In this document: positions 44,760 to 57,230 of the stretch, one piece after another
Layout: every line of letters starts with the position of its first letter
How positions within the stretch are numbered: the stretch's first letter is position 1
Assembly (NCBI GenBank): GCA_015680685.1
Contig: MNCI01011925.1
Coordinates: 540,586-604,585, forward strand
Reading direction: 5' to 3'
DNA from: Gnetum montanum
Lineage: Eukaryota > Streptophyta > Gnetopsida > Gnetales > Gnetaceae
Length of the DNA stretch: 64,000 bases
Notes under the pieces: generated by a model
The model's input: only the letters and a program-made list of their open reading frames with translations
Told to the model about the DNA's origin: nothing
The model's database searches: none
Position numbers and translations under genes: made by a program

Positions 44760-44935
44760 CGATTTTACGCCATGGAAGGCCACACATTTTATTTCCAGTT
44801 TAAGGTCGTGGTGGGCTACGTCATCGGTTTAAAGTCTTAGCAAAATATAGTGCCATTTTAAAGTCTTAGTAGACTATGGTGCTAGTTTAAGGCCTTGGTA
44901 GGCCATAGGTTTGCCAATTTTAGGCCATGGTGGGA
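44760..44935. repeat. TTTAAGGCCAT-type repeat cluster next to protease
   Basis: Four to five units of GTTTAAGGCC / GGCCATGG-type phrases between the putative antisense gene and the minus-strand protease. Position and wording match N3 at 52.3-53.0 kb. Confidence 0.75.
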
Positions 44936-45227
44936 CCTTGTTCAAATAAAACTAATATTTTTGGTGATTTTTCATTTTAGATTTTTTATGTGTTTTTTTC
45001 TATGTTTACAACATGATCAAATGTAAAGAAAGAGAAAGGCTCTAATAAATAAATAAAAATGAAAATGGAAGTAAAAACTTAGGCTATATGCATAGAAGAG
45101 TAAAATAAAGTACATAAAAAAGGAATAACATGTTAACAAAGAAAAATTAAGCTACATGGCTATTGATGCATATTATTATATGGTTACAAGGGCTTGGGGT
45201 GAAAGGGTCACGACATACTTCACTTAT

Positions 45228-45930
45228 TCATATTCTTCCTAATCTTTGAAAGATTAGAAAATGTGTAAGATCTACTTTGCACAAGTTTGTATTTTCCATC
45301 TCCTTTGCTAATGATGTTAAAAGGGAATTCATCCCATAATACATCCCATTGTCCATTGTTATCATTATTGGCTTTCTATTCTCTCTTCGGTTACTAGATT
45401 TTGTGGTTGAGAGTTTCTTCTTGAAACTCCACTTCAAACCCCTACTCCATATCCACGTTGTTAATAGTTAGGGACATTGTGTTATCATCATGAATGATGA
45501 TCTCACCTTCCTCATAAGGAAGGTGAATCTCTTAGTGAATGGATGAGGACATAGCTTAGAACTAAGCCAACCAAGGTCTTCCTAGGATAAGGTGCAAGCT
45601 AGGTGTCTCCTCCACCACTACAAAATCTATAGTTATGGGAAATTGCTTCCTTGCCACAAAATCCAAGGAGATAGACACCTTAACAATGACCCTTGATCTG
45701 TTGAAGGACTTGAGAGTAGTTATTGATGTGTGTTGTATTTGCTCTATCAAGCCTAATTGTTCAACAATGGTGTATGGGATGATGTTTATTGTAGCCTCAT
45801 TGTCTACATGCATCTTATGTACCTTAAACTGTCCCATCTGAATCATGATGAAAAGAGGAGCCCTAATCACTTTGCCATTTTAGGAGTTGATCTTGACCTC
45901 ACTATTGCTAAACATTAGCGATGTTGACTT
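45228..45930 (-). pseudogene. Aspartic protease, minus strand, upstream of TB
   Basis: Minus-strand retropepsin-like domain. The open stretch 45,562-45,870 contains KMHVDNEATINIIPYTIVEQL, where the usual D-D-G or D-S-G triad is replaced by D-N-E; then ITTLKSFNRSRVIVKVS, and PSLHLILGRPWLA at the end, the family's C-terminal motif. A further 71-codon stretch (45,228-45,437) rich in Lys and Asn follows. Gag precedes it on the same strand. With TB it forms the order gag, protease, spacer with array and antisense gene, RT, RNase H, integrase, so it is likely the 5' half of the TB element. Confidence 0.75.
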
Positions 45931-45989
45931 ATTTTCCCTTGATGAAGAGGAATCATTACAACATGAATGGATTCCTTATTAGTAGGGAT

Positions 45990-48285
45990 GTCCTCACTAA
46001 TGGGGATAGAAGTTAACATCTTAACTAGCACTTCATGATGTGTAGTGGAAAACATGATCAGGTTGTACAAGCTCATAGTTGTACTTTTTTGTTTGAGTGA
46101 TTGTTTAACCTATTTCATTACACTAAGAAATTTTTTGTCATTGGCTGTGGGCTTGTCACCTTGGTTGTGCTTCAATTCCTCCATGTGCCCCAAAATGTGA
46201 ACTTTAGCTTTTGGTTGTTACTATTGGGGGCTCTCCTCTTTCTTCTTATTTTGGATCTTGGGATCCTCCTATGGCTTGCTGGTTGAGGGGGGTTGGGTAG
46301 AGGATGTCATGGGCATAGATAAAATGGGAGTGGGCTTTGATAGGCCTGGTTCCTTTTGTGCCTCAGTTTGCTTGTCACCCTTATTATTAGGCTTTTTCTT
46401 ATGCTTCTTCTTCTGCTTAGTTGAAGCCTTTGATTGTTGATCATTGGTTGTGAGAAGAGGCTATAGCATTGGCCACCACTGGATGTTGTTGCATGGTTAT
46501 CTCAATTAGTTGAGCTATGGTTGATTGGATTATAGTGGGCTAGGGCACCTTGATGATCAAAGGTTCCCTCTGAGGCACTTGTGGTGGTACTCTCATGAAA
46601 AAGGGGGATCTTGAGCTGGTGGAATCTAAAGAAGTCCTGTCATCATGAGGGGGTACCCAAATCACAAATGGTTCTCTTGTGGGTATCTGATTGTCATCTA
46701 TGTTAAACACTAATAAAATGTATGTAGCATTGTTGATGTTCAATGAATCTTTATAAACCTATATCGATTGGTCTTGTGATTAGATAGGATTGGATGCATC
46801 CAGAACTAGATTTTCCCTATTTTTCATCTTCTACATGTCATTCTTTAGCATAAGATAGAAGTCTGTGTCATGACAAGGTAGTTGGTGATAGTGGAAAAAG
46901 TGGTCTAACTTAAAATATTTAGGCAACTGTGGGTCATCTTTTGTTACTCTAGTGGGATGTTTGGCTATCTCACATATTTTCTCATGCTTCTTTTGAGAAG
47001 CTTAGATCATCTACTTATATTGAATGCATCAAATTTTCAATAGTTGGTTTAATAACTTAAATGGTTTTAATGACAAATTAGTATATTTAGACCTATCCAT
47101 CCTTTAAACATTGGGTCTGGTGATTGTCGATGTAGTGGCCCTAGAGGTTAATGGTTGGTTATCTCAGTTATTAGTGGAGGCTTTAGGTGGGTTGGTCCTT
47201 GGCCCTTGGTTAGTGGTCTTAGCATCTTTGGTCATTGTTGCTACAACCATGTTGTTTTGTTTTTCTTCTCCTTCTCCCTCCTTGTGTGTTGATTTTTGTA
47301 TGCCACATAGGTTAGGTCATGACTAGCCTCTATGGAATCCTCAATGTTCTTGGTATAGGAGAATGCTTAACTAAGTGTCTATGGGTCAAGATAATATAGC
47401 TTGGATTTAATGAAATTTTTTACCATCCCCTTGAATATAGCCAAAAGGTGGGTTTTGGCTATAGGCTTTGGTATCTCGTTTAGTATATCATTTTATCATT
47501 GTATGAACTTTTGCACTAGCTCAAGGGGTCCTTGCTTGATCTTCATTAGTTGGTCAAGTGTAGTATTGGGCTTCAAGTTGTACTTGAAATGGTTAACAAA
47601 TTGGGCTATGAGGTGTTCAAGGAAGAATATGGATCCTATGGGTAGGACATAGTATCAATTAAGCACTTTCTTAGTCAAGGACACAAAGAAGGTTCTTATT
47701 ATAGTATGCCACCATTGTTGCAACAAAAAGAACTCAAATCAAAAGGTTATAAGGCAAGCATTGGGATCACCTTCTCCATTATACTTGCTAAATTTAGGGA
47801 TAGGAACACTAGGAGGAAGTATCAAGGGTGAGATCATAGGATTGATGGGATCATCCTAGTAAAGTTCCATGATCTTCATACTTTGGGAAGTAGAGGCCTT
47901 AAGCCTCTTCAACACCTATATCAAATTCTGGATCATCTAGAAGGCCTAATCTAGGCCGTATGGTGCCCTTGTTAGTTACGAGGTTTGCACATACAACTGT
48001 GCTATTTGTTTTGAGGCTTGTGGCCTTGCTATTAGTTGTAAGATAGAGGGGAGAGGTTGCATCATTGCTGTAGTCTGTGGGCCAAACAAGGAAAAAGCTA
48101 TTTCTATTGGTATCTAGGGCACAAATAGAATGAAGGTGGTATGTGACCCTTGGGTTGCTTGAGGTCCCATGGTGGACCCCACTTGACTAGTCAATGATTT
48201 AGTGGTAGTAATTACTAGTGATGTTGGTTGTACTAACCTAGGTTGGGTGGCAAGTGGCATGGAGAAATGGAAGGTGGTTGGCTAC
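45990..48285 (-). pseudogene. gag, minus strand, upstream of TB protease
   Basis: Minus-strand Gag with many stops. The core lies at about 47,330-47,870: VPIPKFSKYNGEGDPNACLI, KYNLKPNTTLDQLMKIKQGPL (broken here into two), AIFKGMVKNFIKSKLYYL. These match the Tat/Athila gag core, where FxxYxGxxDPxxHL opens the domain. The C-terminal part (46.1-47.1 kb) is Pro-, Thr- and Lys-rich and leads into protease. The N-terminus is cut at 48,285 by an unrelated LTR fragment. N3 gag (54.0-56.7 kb) is the closest relative in the window. Confidence 0.7.
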
Positions 48286-49215
48286 TAATGAGTGGCAAGG
48301 TACTCCTATGCCCAACTATATGAATCACAAAGCATTCACGTGCAATCTGGTTGAATTCTGAAAACTTTATAGTTTCTAGTGCACTAGTCTTTTAGGTAGT
48401 GAAGCTTGCCCTAAGTTCATTCATTATCTTCCCAATTACACTTGTGAAGCACATGGTATGGTTAAGTGTAATTGAGGTATATGATTTTTATAGTTTTATG
48501 TTTTATAGTATTGGTGCTTGAATAGAGATAAAGACAAGGTAATTTAATGGCTAATTCAATGTAACTAACCTACTGGCCTCTAACTAATCCTAACTTAAGT
48601 ATCTGATCTCACTTTCTATACATGTCTTGAACCTACGTATCCACTACTAGGTTACTAACTGCTACACTACTAGGTGTACCTCGTAATAATGTTGTTGGGA
48701 TTACCAAGCGAATACATGTTATGCTCGAAGCAATTGTACTTATCTATTTAATCTATCTAGCTTATCTTGCTTAATTATCTTAATTACTAGAAAAAATTAA
48801 ATAAGTAATTAAAAACATTAAATGCATAAATAAAATATTTAATCTATCTAGAATGCTGCAAGGTTTATCAGAAAGCTTGTTTTTATTGCTGCACACATTG
48901 TCATGCTGAGGTACAACAATGCTCGAATAAAGATCCATACACTTAATGACTCCTATTGCAGGCACTCAAGAAAAATATTCTATCTTTTGAATAGAAAAAT
49001 TGCAAGAGCTCTACTACTACTATGAGAATTGATTATCATAAATGCTAGTAGTGGCTCATATTTATAGACTAGGACAGACCCTTGCATTGATGAAGTTGCA
49101 TCAATGTAATTGACTATGTTGATGGGGCCTCATCAATGGGGCCTAGTTGACATGAAAAATTGAAACTCATCACCAAAACATCCTTGAGTTCTTCAAAAAA
49201 TTGGGAAGGTCTGTG
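48286..49215 (-). mobile_element. 3' end of a G1-like element, minus strand (LTR 48,286-49,172)
   Basis: In minus orientation: 43 bp of G1-like internal sequence (CCTTCCCAATTTTTTGAAG, AACTCAAGGATG), then an LTR starting TGATGAG at 49,172 and ending CTCATTA at 48,286 (887 bp). It contains the TATA region near 49,060 (CTATAAATATGAG), CTTCGAGCATAAC near 48,725, and ATAAAAATCATATACCTC near 48,490, all shared with the G1 and G2 LTRs. The rest of the element is missing. No target duplication is visible (GCTAC on the left). Confidence 0.75.
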
Positions 49216-49234
49216 TAACAATTAAAAACATCAG

Positions 49235-51194
49235 TGGTTGGAATCACCGAGGGGTCGATGGTTGCATAGACTTTAGCCCACCTCTATGCAAGGGCCTTGC
49301 TAGAAAATGGAGGTGGAGCACCCTCAATGGTCTTATTGATTGAATAGGGACTTTGTTGTTGGTAACTAGGGTGGTGGCTACAAATAGGGGGTTGGCATGT
49401 TTAGTCAAAATGAAAATGTAAACAAGTGTAAATGGTGCTAAGTGTTGAGCATTGTCCATGATGCAAAGTACAAAGCGTAGTCACAAAATGGGGGCAAGTG
49501 TAGTCAAGGGTTTCATTTGAAATGAGGGTGCCAACCCATAGAGACTATTGCCCAAGAATAGTATAATGTGACTACATGTGGAAAATGCAAAAAAAAGGTA
49601 AAAAATGTGGGAAAATGCAAAGAAAATGCAAGGAATAGAAGAGAGAAATGGAACACCACCTCAAACAGGAGCATAGTTAACTTCAAAAGGGGTTCAGAAG
49701 TTATGTGGTATACAATAAGCATAGTGGGAGCATAGTCACAGTCTCGATGGTGTTGGGCCATGAAGTTTGCCACTCATTGTGGTGTATTGTGCTTGTCGAG
49801 TTGGCCACAACAATGTACCATGCAATGTTTTGCAAGGGTATGATGGGGATGTAGTGGGTCATGGTGTGCAACTCTACCTCTCTATTGGTGTGGTATGCTC
49901 TGGGTCTCGTTCACTCATGGAGCTAAGTGCCAAGATGTCAAAATGCAAATGCTAAAATGCCCAAAATGCAAAAGTGCCAACCAGTGAAAATGGAAGCCCC
50001 CCACCTAAAACATGAAGTGTAGGGGTATTTATAGGGCTAGGGTTAGTCCAATATGTGGATTGTGCACCACATAGTAGAGTGATAGGTGGGACTATGCTCT
50101 AGGATAGTTGGGACTACGCTCACCCCAACTACACTTTGGTGTTAGACTCTATAGTGTTGAGTGATGTCGTTGCTTTGATGGAGTTTGTGAAGTTGAGAGA
50201 CTATGACTATGCTACCAAACTATATGGAGAAGACTGCAAAGTACCTAAAAAGATGCAAACAATGCCAAAAATGCAACTTTTGGAGACTACACTATGGGTC
50301 TATGCTTTGGAGCATAGTTACAATTTTTGGGAAAAGGGGGATGCAAAAATGTAAAATGTTGCTACTAGAGAGGTGTTGGAGTCAATGCAGATGCTAATGC
50401 TAAGGTGTGGGGACCTTTGGAAGCTGTTCTTGCCAACTATGCTCTGGAGCGTAGTCCTAGACTTAGGAAAAATCTAGTCAAAAACTAGCAAAGTGTGGCT
50501 AAGTGTTGACTATGCTCTAGGGGAGGCTAACTACACATCCGAGCATAGTAAGCGTGGGCTCAACACTTACAGAAATCTATACAAAATATAGCACCTAAGG
50601 TGGCTACACTAACTATGTTATAGAGCATAGTTAGGAGGTGTTATCCCAATAGTTAGAAAATTTTGGCATCCAAGGTTGACTATGCTGACTACACTCTAGA
50701 GTGTAGTCTCGGTGGTGAGAGTGCAGTATGGATACTTAGAAAATTTTGCTACAAGAAATGTGCTTGCAAACTGACTATGCTGATTACACTCTAGAGCGTA
50801 GTTCTAGCAGTGGAAAGCGTAGTTTGTGTATTTAGAAAATTCTAGCAAAAACTCAACTTCCCAAACTATCTACGCTTTGACTACGCTTTGGAGTGTAGTT
50901 TTAACAGTTAGAAAATTTTTGCAAAACTAGTGTTCCATGCTAACTATGCTCTCACTACGCTCTGGAGTGTAGTCCTAGCAGTGGAGAGCATAGTCTCAAC
51001 ACTTAGAAAAATCTGCAACTTGTGTCATCATTCTGATACATAGAAAAATTTGGTAAATTTGGAAATTAACTAGTTAAGGGATGTATAGAGCTTAGTCTCA
51101 ACACTTAGAAAAATTTGGGTAAAGTACCATCATTATGACACTTAGCCAAATTTGTGGTCGAGATGCTAGAGCCCAAAAGTTTTGTGGTGTTTTA
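49235..51194 (-). repeat. N3 3' LTR with palindrome array in U3
   Basis: On the minus strand, U3 (51,194 to about 50,035) precedes a TATA box (CTATAAATACC, 50,027-50,035). U3 holds palindromes such as CTACACTCTAGAGTGTAG at about 50,437, 50,508, 50,610, 50,682, 50,775, 50,868 and 50,940, separated by AGAAAATTTT-type spacers at a spacing of about 70-100 bp. The part after the TATA box shows no gene. Homology with 57,231-59,041 covers its whole length. Confidence 0.75.
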
Positions 51195-52041
51195 TTGGCC
51201 CCTCTTTTTCGATGTCTAGAGGAGTGGTTAAGACATGTCAACAAAGAATGCAAAACATCATAGCAAATGTGGCACCAACATCGCTTATTGGTACTAGATT
51301 AGGTGTCATTCCACCATGTTCAAGAGTGCTATGGATAAGGGTATGTTGGGCAAAGTATGTAGGTAATGTGCTAGGGAGATGAAATGCAAATAGGGGAGAT
51401 GCAATGCAAATAGGATGTGATGATGTAAGATGTAGAGTTAGCATGATTGACAGTGACCATGGCATGGAGTGGCTTGCCCCTAAAACATTAACCTCTCATT
51501 AGAGTGCTCATGAGAGGGTCAAGGTTGATTCAAGGCTAGGCCAGTTGCGAAACTGTAGCATTGCTAATTTACTTGGGGATGTGTGTCTTCCCATTCTCCC
51601 TTTCTTTTCTACTTTGAGGCGAACCTCTGTTGGGTTTAGCTTATTGCTGAATGCTAGCTATAGGGTGTTGGCCATCAAGTGGATGGATGTTGTGGGTGAT
51701 CGGGTAGATGGCCTTTGCTTTGATGCAACCATGTTACTTTTGTAAGATAGGTGTTTCCTCCCAAGGATGAGTTGTGATACATCTGCTTAGGCTTTGGCTA
51801 GCCAATAGAAGCTCCCCATAGGATGAGTTGTCTTATGTTTGCCATGGGTTCTATGATTGATGTGAAGAGAATACCTTGTGCATTATAGTGTATATACATC
51901 AGAGGGTTTGCATGTAGGGGAATGTAGGAAATGCAAGAAGGTATTGGAATGTGAGGATGGATGTGCGTAGGCTATAACAGGATGAGGGGGATGTGTAGTC
52001 TTGAGAGGCTTAGTTAGTCCAATCATGCATATTGGAGTGAT
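51195..52041 (-). other. N3 3' internal region with polypurine tract
   Basis: The complement of AAAAAGAGGGGCC at 51,195-51,210 is the polypurine tract just before the 3' LTR. The stretch to about 52,130 matches TA 11,372-12,230 in order, including the segment around GGCAAACACAACTCTGAGAAG (52,100-52,120). No gene is recognised. Confidence 0.6.
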
Positions 52042-52296
52042 GTGACAATTTGCTATTGTGATGAGATGCATCTCTACATGATTGCCTCTAGGGCTTCATC
52101 TGGCAAACACAACTCTGAGAAGACAAGACAACCACACAACGTGAAATGCAAATCAAATGCTAGATGTGAAGATGTTGCAAATGTGTCAATGGCTAAACTA
52201 GTTGCAAGTGCTCAAGAAGCCAATGAAAGTGGTGATGGTGATGACGCTACAAGTGCTCCAAAGGGTACACCAATGGTAGGTTCTCCAAATGATTAA
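52042..52296 (+). other. Plus-strand ORF with acidic Pro-rich tail inside N3
   Basis: An 84-codon open stretch opposite to gag. From about 52,096 it reads ASSGKHNSEKTRQPH, also partly present in TA and TB as GSSCK(H/Q)NSK. It ends SGDGDDATSAPKGTPMVGSP and stops four bases before the repeat cluster. The tail resembles the acidic Pro-rich end of the putative antisense gene at 44,334-44,428. It may be the last exon of the same kind of gene, or a chance ORF. Confidence 0.3.
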
Positions 52297-52299
52297 GAA

Positions 52300-53035
52300 A
52301 ATGCTAGTTTAAGGTCCTAGTAGATTGTGAACCTAGTTTAAGATCCTGGCAGACTGTGGTATGCTAGTTTAATGTTATAGTAGACTGTTGCATGCTAGTT
52401 TAATGTTGTAGAGGATGAGCTATTATGCTAGTTTAATGTCATGACACAAGGACAAGCTGTGCTAGTTTATAGTCATAGTAGATTACTATGTAAGTCTTAG
52501 CATCATGAAAAATGAGTGCTATGCTAGTTTTAGCATCATGATGGACAAATGCTTACCTTGCTTTGGTGAGGTACGATGCTACATGCATAGACATGCTATG
52601 TGCCTATAAGATCTTGCAAAAATTGACTACAAAAACAACATCAAGTGGCACTTATTTCAACAAAGTTAATGCACAAATGAAAGGAAAGCAATGTAAAAAG
52701 TGATAGTTTTAGCTGTTTCGAGCCGCAGTGGTAGTTTTGGGCCATTTTGGGCTAGGTGTTACTAGTTTTAGGCCATTTTAGGTCATGTGTTGCCAATTTT
52801 AGGGTCTTGATGGGATGGAGGTGCTAGTTGAAGGCTATGGTGGGCCATGCACTAGAGGGAAAAGCATTGCCAGTTTTAGGCCATAGTGGGTTATAGGTGC
52901 TATTTTAAGGCCATGGAGGGACATTGGGTAGCTAGTTTATAGACATAGTGGGTAGTATGGTGCTAGTTTAAGGCCATGGTAGGTCATAGCTACTAGTTTA
53001 AGGCCATTTCAGGCCATGGCGTTGATTTTGTGATT
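52300..53035. repeat. Long TTTAAGGCCAT-type repeat cluster in N3
   Basis: About 15 degenerate units with the phrase GCTAGTTTAAGGCCATGGT, spaced 40-60 bp. It is the longest such cluster in the window, located exactly where pol is missing. Isolated units also occur within the gag region near 54,535 and 56,045. Confidence 0.8.
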
Positions 53036-53362
53036 TTAGTTTTTATGATTTTTATGTGTTTTAATGTTTTCTCAAATGCAATGCATAAGCTAAGTGGATA
53101 AATGCATAAACAAAGAAAAATGCAAAAGCAAAGTGAAATGATGGGTATGCTAAGCAAGTAGGCTAAATGTAAATGTGTAAAATAGTGCAATGCAAATGAA
53201 AGTTACAAATGTGAAGAGTGTGGCAACAAAGGGTGGGTAGGTGCCTAGCACATTTTTGGCCAAGGGGGTCCTTTGGTCAAGAAGTTACTTCCTAATTGAG
53301 CATGGATTAGGAGGTGAATAGGGCCTAGAAGAATCCTTTGGGAGATTTTTGATTTCAAACAC

Positions 53363-53980
53363 TCATTTGGATGTGTTAGCCTTATGCATTGCATTGGTTG
53401 CTGCAAGTACATCACCAAGAAACTCCACCTTCAACACATGTCCCATGTTTATGTGATGGATGGCTAGAGAGAAGGCATTATCACCATGGATGATAACTTG
53501 ACCACCTTTGTAGGGAAGGTGGATTTCTTGGTGGATGGGAAAGGAGATGGCCAATAGCTGGGCCACCCAAGGCCTACCTAAGATTAGGTTGAAGCCTGGC
53601 ATTTTCTAGATAATGGTGAATTCTATGAAGGTGTGGAACTTCTCCCCTACATGAGGAATATGTTGATTATACCCCTAATGGTAACATGTGATCCATTGAA
53701 GGATCTTAGACACATGATTTTTGTTGGCCTAATCTTGTCTATGAGGCCTACCTTATCTACAATGATGTACAGGACTAAGTTTTTTGTCACACCATCATCA
53801 ACATGTGCCATATGGATAGTGCACTACCCAATGCATATGCTAATAGATAGTGGAGCTGTTGTGACTTCCTGTTGTTCGGGGTTGACCTTAACTACATTGT
53901 TGCAAAATACTAGGGATGTTGAACCTGATTCCTATGGTGCCAAGGGCAACATCGTTGCACGGATGGCATTCTCATCTATA
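53363..53980 (-). pseudogene. N3 aspartic protease
   Basis: Minus-strand protease. The active-site segment near 53,750-53,800 reads AHVDDGVTKNLVLYIIVDKV, keeping D-D-G as many Tat and Athila proteases do. The C-terminal motif FNLILGRPWVAQLLA starts at 53,600, followed by FPIHQEIHLPYKGGQVIIHGD and a short tail to 53,363. A frame change lies between the two. It is better conserved at the active site than the copy at 45.8 kb. Confidence 0.75.
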
Positions 53981-53989
53981 GGCATGTCC

Positions 53990-56733
53990 TCCGTAACATC
54001 AATTGAGGCCACCATTTGAGCCAGTGCTTGGTGGTAGGTAAATGAGTTCATGACTAGGTTATACAAGTTCAACATTGTGTTTTTCTACTTGAGCATTTGT
54101 TTCACCTAAGTTAGTGCAACTACGAAGTCCTTGTAATTGGCTGTTGTGTTAGCCTTGACCTCCTCCATGTAGTTGGAGAGACAGATCTTTGGTAGAGGGG
54201 AATTATGTTTGGTTCTCTTGGCTTGCTTAGGGACCTCAATGCATAATTGTGGCCTTTGCTTCAGCCATAGGGGTTGTAGGGGTAGGGACTAGGTTTAATG
54301 GACCAAGCGCTCTTTGGTCTCATTGTTGCCTAGTTGTTTGATTTGTGAGAAACTTTTTTGGCCTCTTGCATTTCCATTTCATGGATCTACCCATGTTGCT
54401 AGTGGGGTTGGCCCTTAGAGGAGAAGGGATTCATATGTTGCCCACCATTGGGCTTTGGGTAGGTGTGGGGCTAGTGTGTTGTGGCACCTAGATGACAAAG
54501 GATTGTTTAGTAGTTGTCATTATTGTAGCATGCTAGTTTAACATCATAGCGGATGATTTTTTTGGGTGTTAGTTTAATGTCTTAGTGGATAAAGGTTATG
54601 GGACCCTAACCACAAAGGGTGTTGTGGGTGCTCAAGGTGGTACTTTGACCACAAAGGAGGGCCTCTTGCTTGTGGAGGCCAAGGGAACCCTTGCACTACC
54701 AGAAGGCATGTAGACCATGAAAGGCTACTTTACTGGTGTTGACTTGGAACCCATGCTAATGGTGTTGATAATGTAGGTGGCATCATTCATGTTGGACTAG
54801 TTTGCTATGTCAAGCACAAGTTGGCCCCTTTCTATCATTCTTTATAGATCATCTTGCAAAGCCCAATAATTTTTTGTACTATGATCGAATAGCTAGTGGT
54901 AATGACAGAATTGGTTCACTCTAAAGTGTTCAAGGATTGGGGGCTCATTTGGTACTGTTGGGGCAGGGTTCCTTAGGAGTTCGTAGTACTTGTTGTGTTT
55001 TTAGTAGGCAATCTCTGATACATGTTTATATTGGATTTTCCTAGCTTTGAGAAATTGTTCCAACAATTTAGAGGGTCTCATTAGAAATGGTGTATACTTT
55101 CAAATATCCTTGTGCTCAAAGTGGAGCCTTGAAGTGGCTTGCACTGTGGCTCCTGCCGATGTAGGTGAGTTGGTACCAGTGTTGGTTGCTTTATAAGCTA
55201 GGGCTTTGGGCTGCTTAGCCATTGGGCCCTAGTTGATTGCATTTGCAGGTGTCACTACCATTTCCACTATTGCATTTTGCTTGCATTCATGCTAGTTCCT
55301 GTAGGCCACATAGGCTAGGTCATTACTTACTTGTGCTACCTCCTCTATAACCTTCGTTTGGGCAAAGGCTTGGTTAGAGACTTTGGGGCCAAGTAGTACA
55401 ATTTAGACTTGACGAAGTCATTCACTACACCCTTGAAGATGGCTAAAAGTTGAGTCTTTGCTATTGGCTCTCGTATTTCTTGCAACAAGAAGCTCCAACA
55501 TTGGATAAATTTGGGCATAGGCTCTAGAGGCCCTTGCTTGACCTACATGAGTTGGTCAAGGGTTGCTTTAGGTTTTAGGTTATACCTAAAGCATGTCACA
55601 AAATGGCTTAAAAGGTTCTCCAAGGAGGAGATATAGCCTTTGAGTAGTAAGTGATACTAGTCTAGGGCTTTACCAGTAAGCAATAAGGGAAAGACACACA
55701 TGATTACATGTAGTTAGGCTTGGAGAAGTAGGCACTCAGACTTGAATGTGACCAAGTAAGTGTTGGGATCATCCTCACCATTATACTTGGTGAGTTGAGG
55801 TAGTTAGAACCTAGTTGGAAGAGTTAGTGGTGGGACTGCAAGACTTATCAGATCATCTTGGTAAAAGTCCACCATCTTGATGGTTTCGAAGGAGGTGGCC
55901 TTGGGCTAGTTGACCTCCTTCATCAAACTCTAGCTTAACTAGAACACCTAATCCAAACTTGGGGATGTGCTAGCTGATTGCATTGACTAGGCTCGTATTG
56001 GTTGCATGGCATAAAGTTGGATTGTTGGTTGTAGGTTTTTCTAGTTTAATTTCATAGTGAATGGTTGTTGATAGTTTAATGTTGTAGCAGACAAATTTTT
56101 TTAATGCATTGGCTAAGCGATGGGCACAATGATCAAGGTAGACCACACATGCATGGGTTGGACAGACATTGAGGGTGTCGATGAGATATGAAGGTTGTAG
56201 GATGCCTAAATCATTTGGGGCTGGGAGGTGGCCCTAGCATGAGCGTAGGGTTGGATAGATGCAACAATTGCTTGCAAGGAAGGCTGAGTTGGCATGGTCA
56301 CCATCTTAGAGAGGATGGATGAATTAAATTGAGGAGGGATCATAATAGGGAGTGGTTGTTGGAAGACATGGAAGGGGATCTCACATTCAAATCAAGCTTC
56401 AAATTCATCTTCTTCCTCCTGTGAGACTTCCTTGTAGGTTATTCTTGCATCGTGCTCATTTGCACGGATGAGTTGGGAAAACAGCTAGTGGTAGGAATCA
56501 GTGAGTGGAATTATGTTGAACAAGGTAGGGTTGTACTCTCATTTGTCCTGATGGACTTGTTTGTAGTCTTGTTTTTCTTCTAGGTCAAGGTGATCCACAA
56601 GTAATCCTACTTGGATTTTTTCACAAGAAAAGTTATATTATTCATAACTTAGCATTGCACACTTTTGGTGGATTGTGAAGGTATCAAGTATGTTAGACAT
56701 CGACATGGAAGGTTGATCTGGATTCATATTCAT
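53990..56733 (-). pseudogene. N3 gag
   Basis: Starts MNMNPDQPSMSMSNILDTF at 56,733. The core lies at about 55,330-55,810: LTKYNGEDDPNTYLVTFKSE, LTGKALD, a stop, YHLLLKGYISS, FRYNLKPKATLDQLM and EPIAKTQLLAIFKGVVNDFV. It is followed by a Thr-, Pro- and Val-rich C-terminal region and protease. Several stops lie where Trp or Gln is expected. Gag would package the element RNA. With no pol in the same element, reverse transcription would need a partner. Confidence 0.75.
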
Positions 56734-57230
56734 AGATCAAGTTGTGAGAGTTGCTATTTGCAAACAAATGGCTAACTCTGGAAATGTAGAAAAATGCCTA
56801 AGTCTGTCAGTAGCAGAAAATGGCTAAGTCTGAAAACTACAAAAAGAATTGACTACATGTAAAACTGAAGAAAGTTGGCTAAGTATGAAACTATGAAAAT
56901 TTGGCTAAGTATGAAAATGTAGAAAAAATGCTAAGTATGGAAATGTATAAAAAATGACTAAGTATGAAAATGTAGAATTGCAGCTAAATATGGAGACTAC
57001 GCTCCACACTAGCTACACTACCTATGCTTAGAGAAGGAAGACTTAGAAAAAAGTGGAGAACTGTGCGATTTGGGTGGCTACATGAGGCCTTAGGGAGATC
57101 GACAATAGGGTCCAATCTACATCAATGGAGGTGTAGAGATCATGCAAAGACAACCATAGTTGAATGCAAAGGAGGAAATGGCACTACCCTCTTTCTAGTG
57201 TCAAAAAACTATAATAATTGAAAATGTCGA
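56734..57230 (-). other. N3 leader between 5' LTR and gag
   Basis: Untranslated leader with seven or eight short repeats of CTAAGTATGAAAATG type (56,770-56,990). No primer site is recognisable next to the LTR end at 57,231. A small hairpin (GACACTA / TAGTGCC) lies at about 57,180-57,202. Confidence 0.55.

Noticed and set aside
49513-49773. Minus-strand ORF with a hydrophobic stretch in the N3 LTR
   Set aside because: It lies in the transcribed part of the LTR. The copy in the other LTR (57,476-57,748) is likewise open but low-complexity, and no family is recognised. Untranslated LTR sequence is the simpler reading.
53633-54019. Plus-strand 128-codon ORF
   Set aside because: It is the shadow of the N3 protease active-site region on the minus strand, where D-D-G and flanking motifs are readable.
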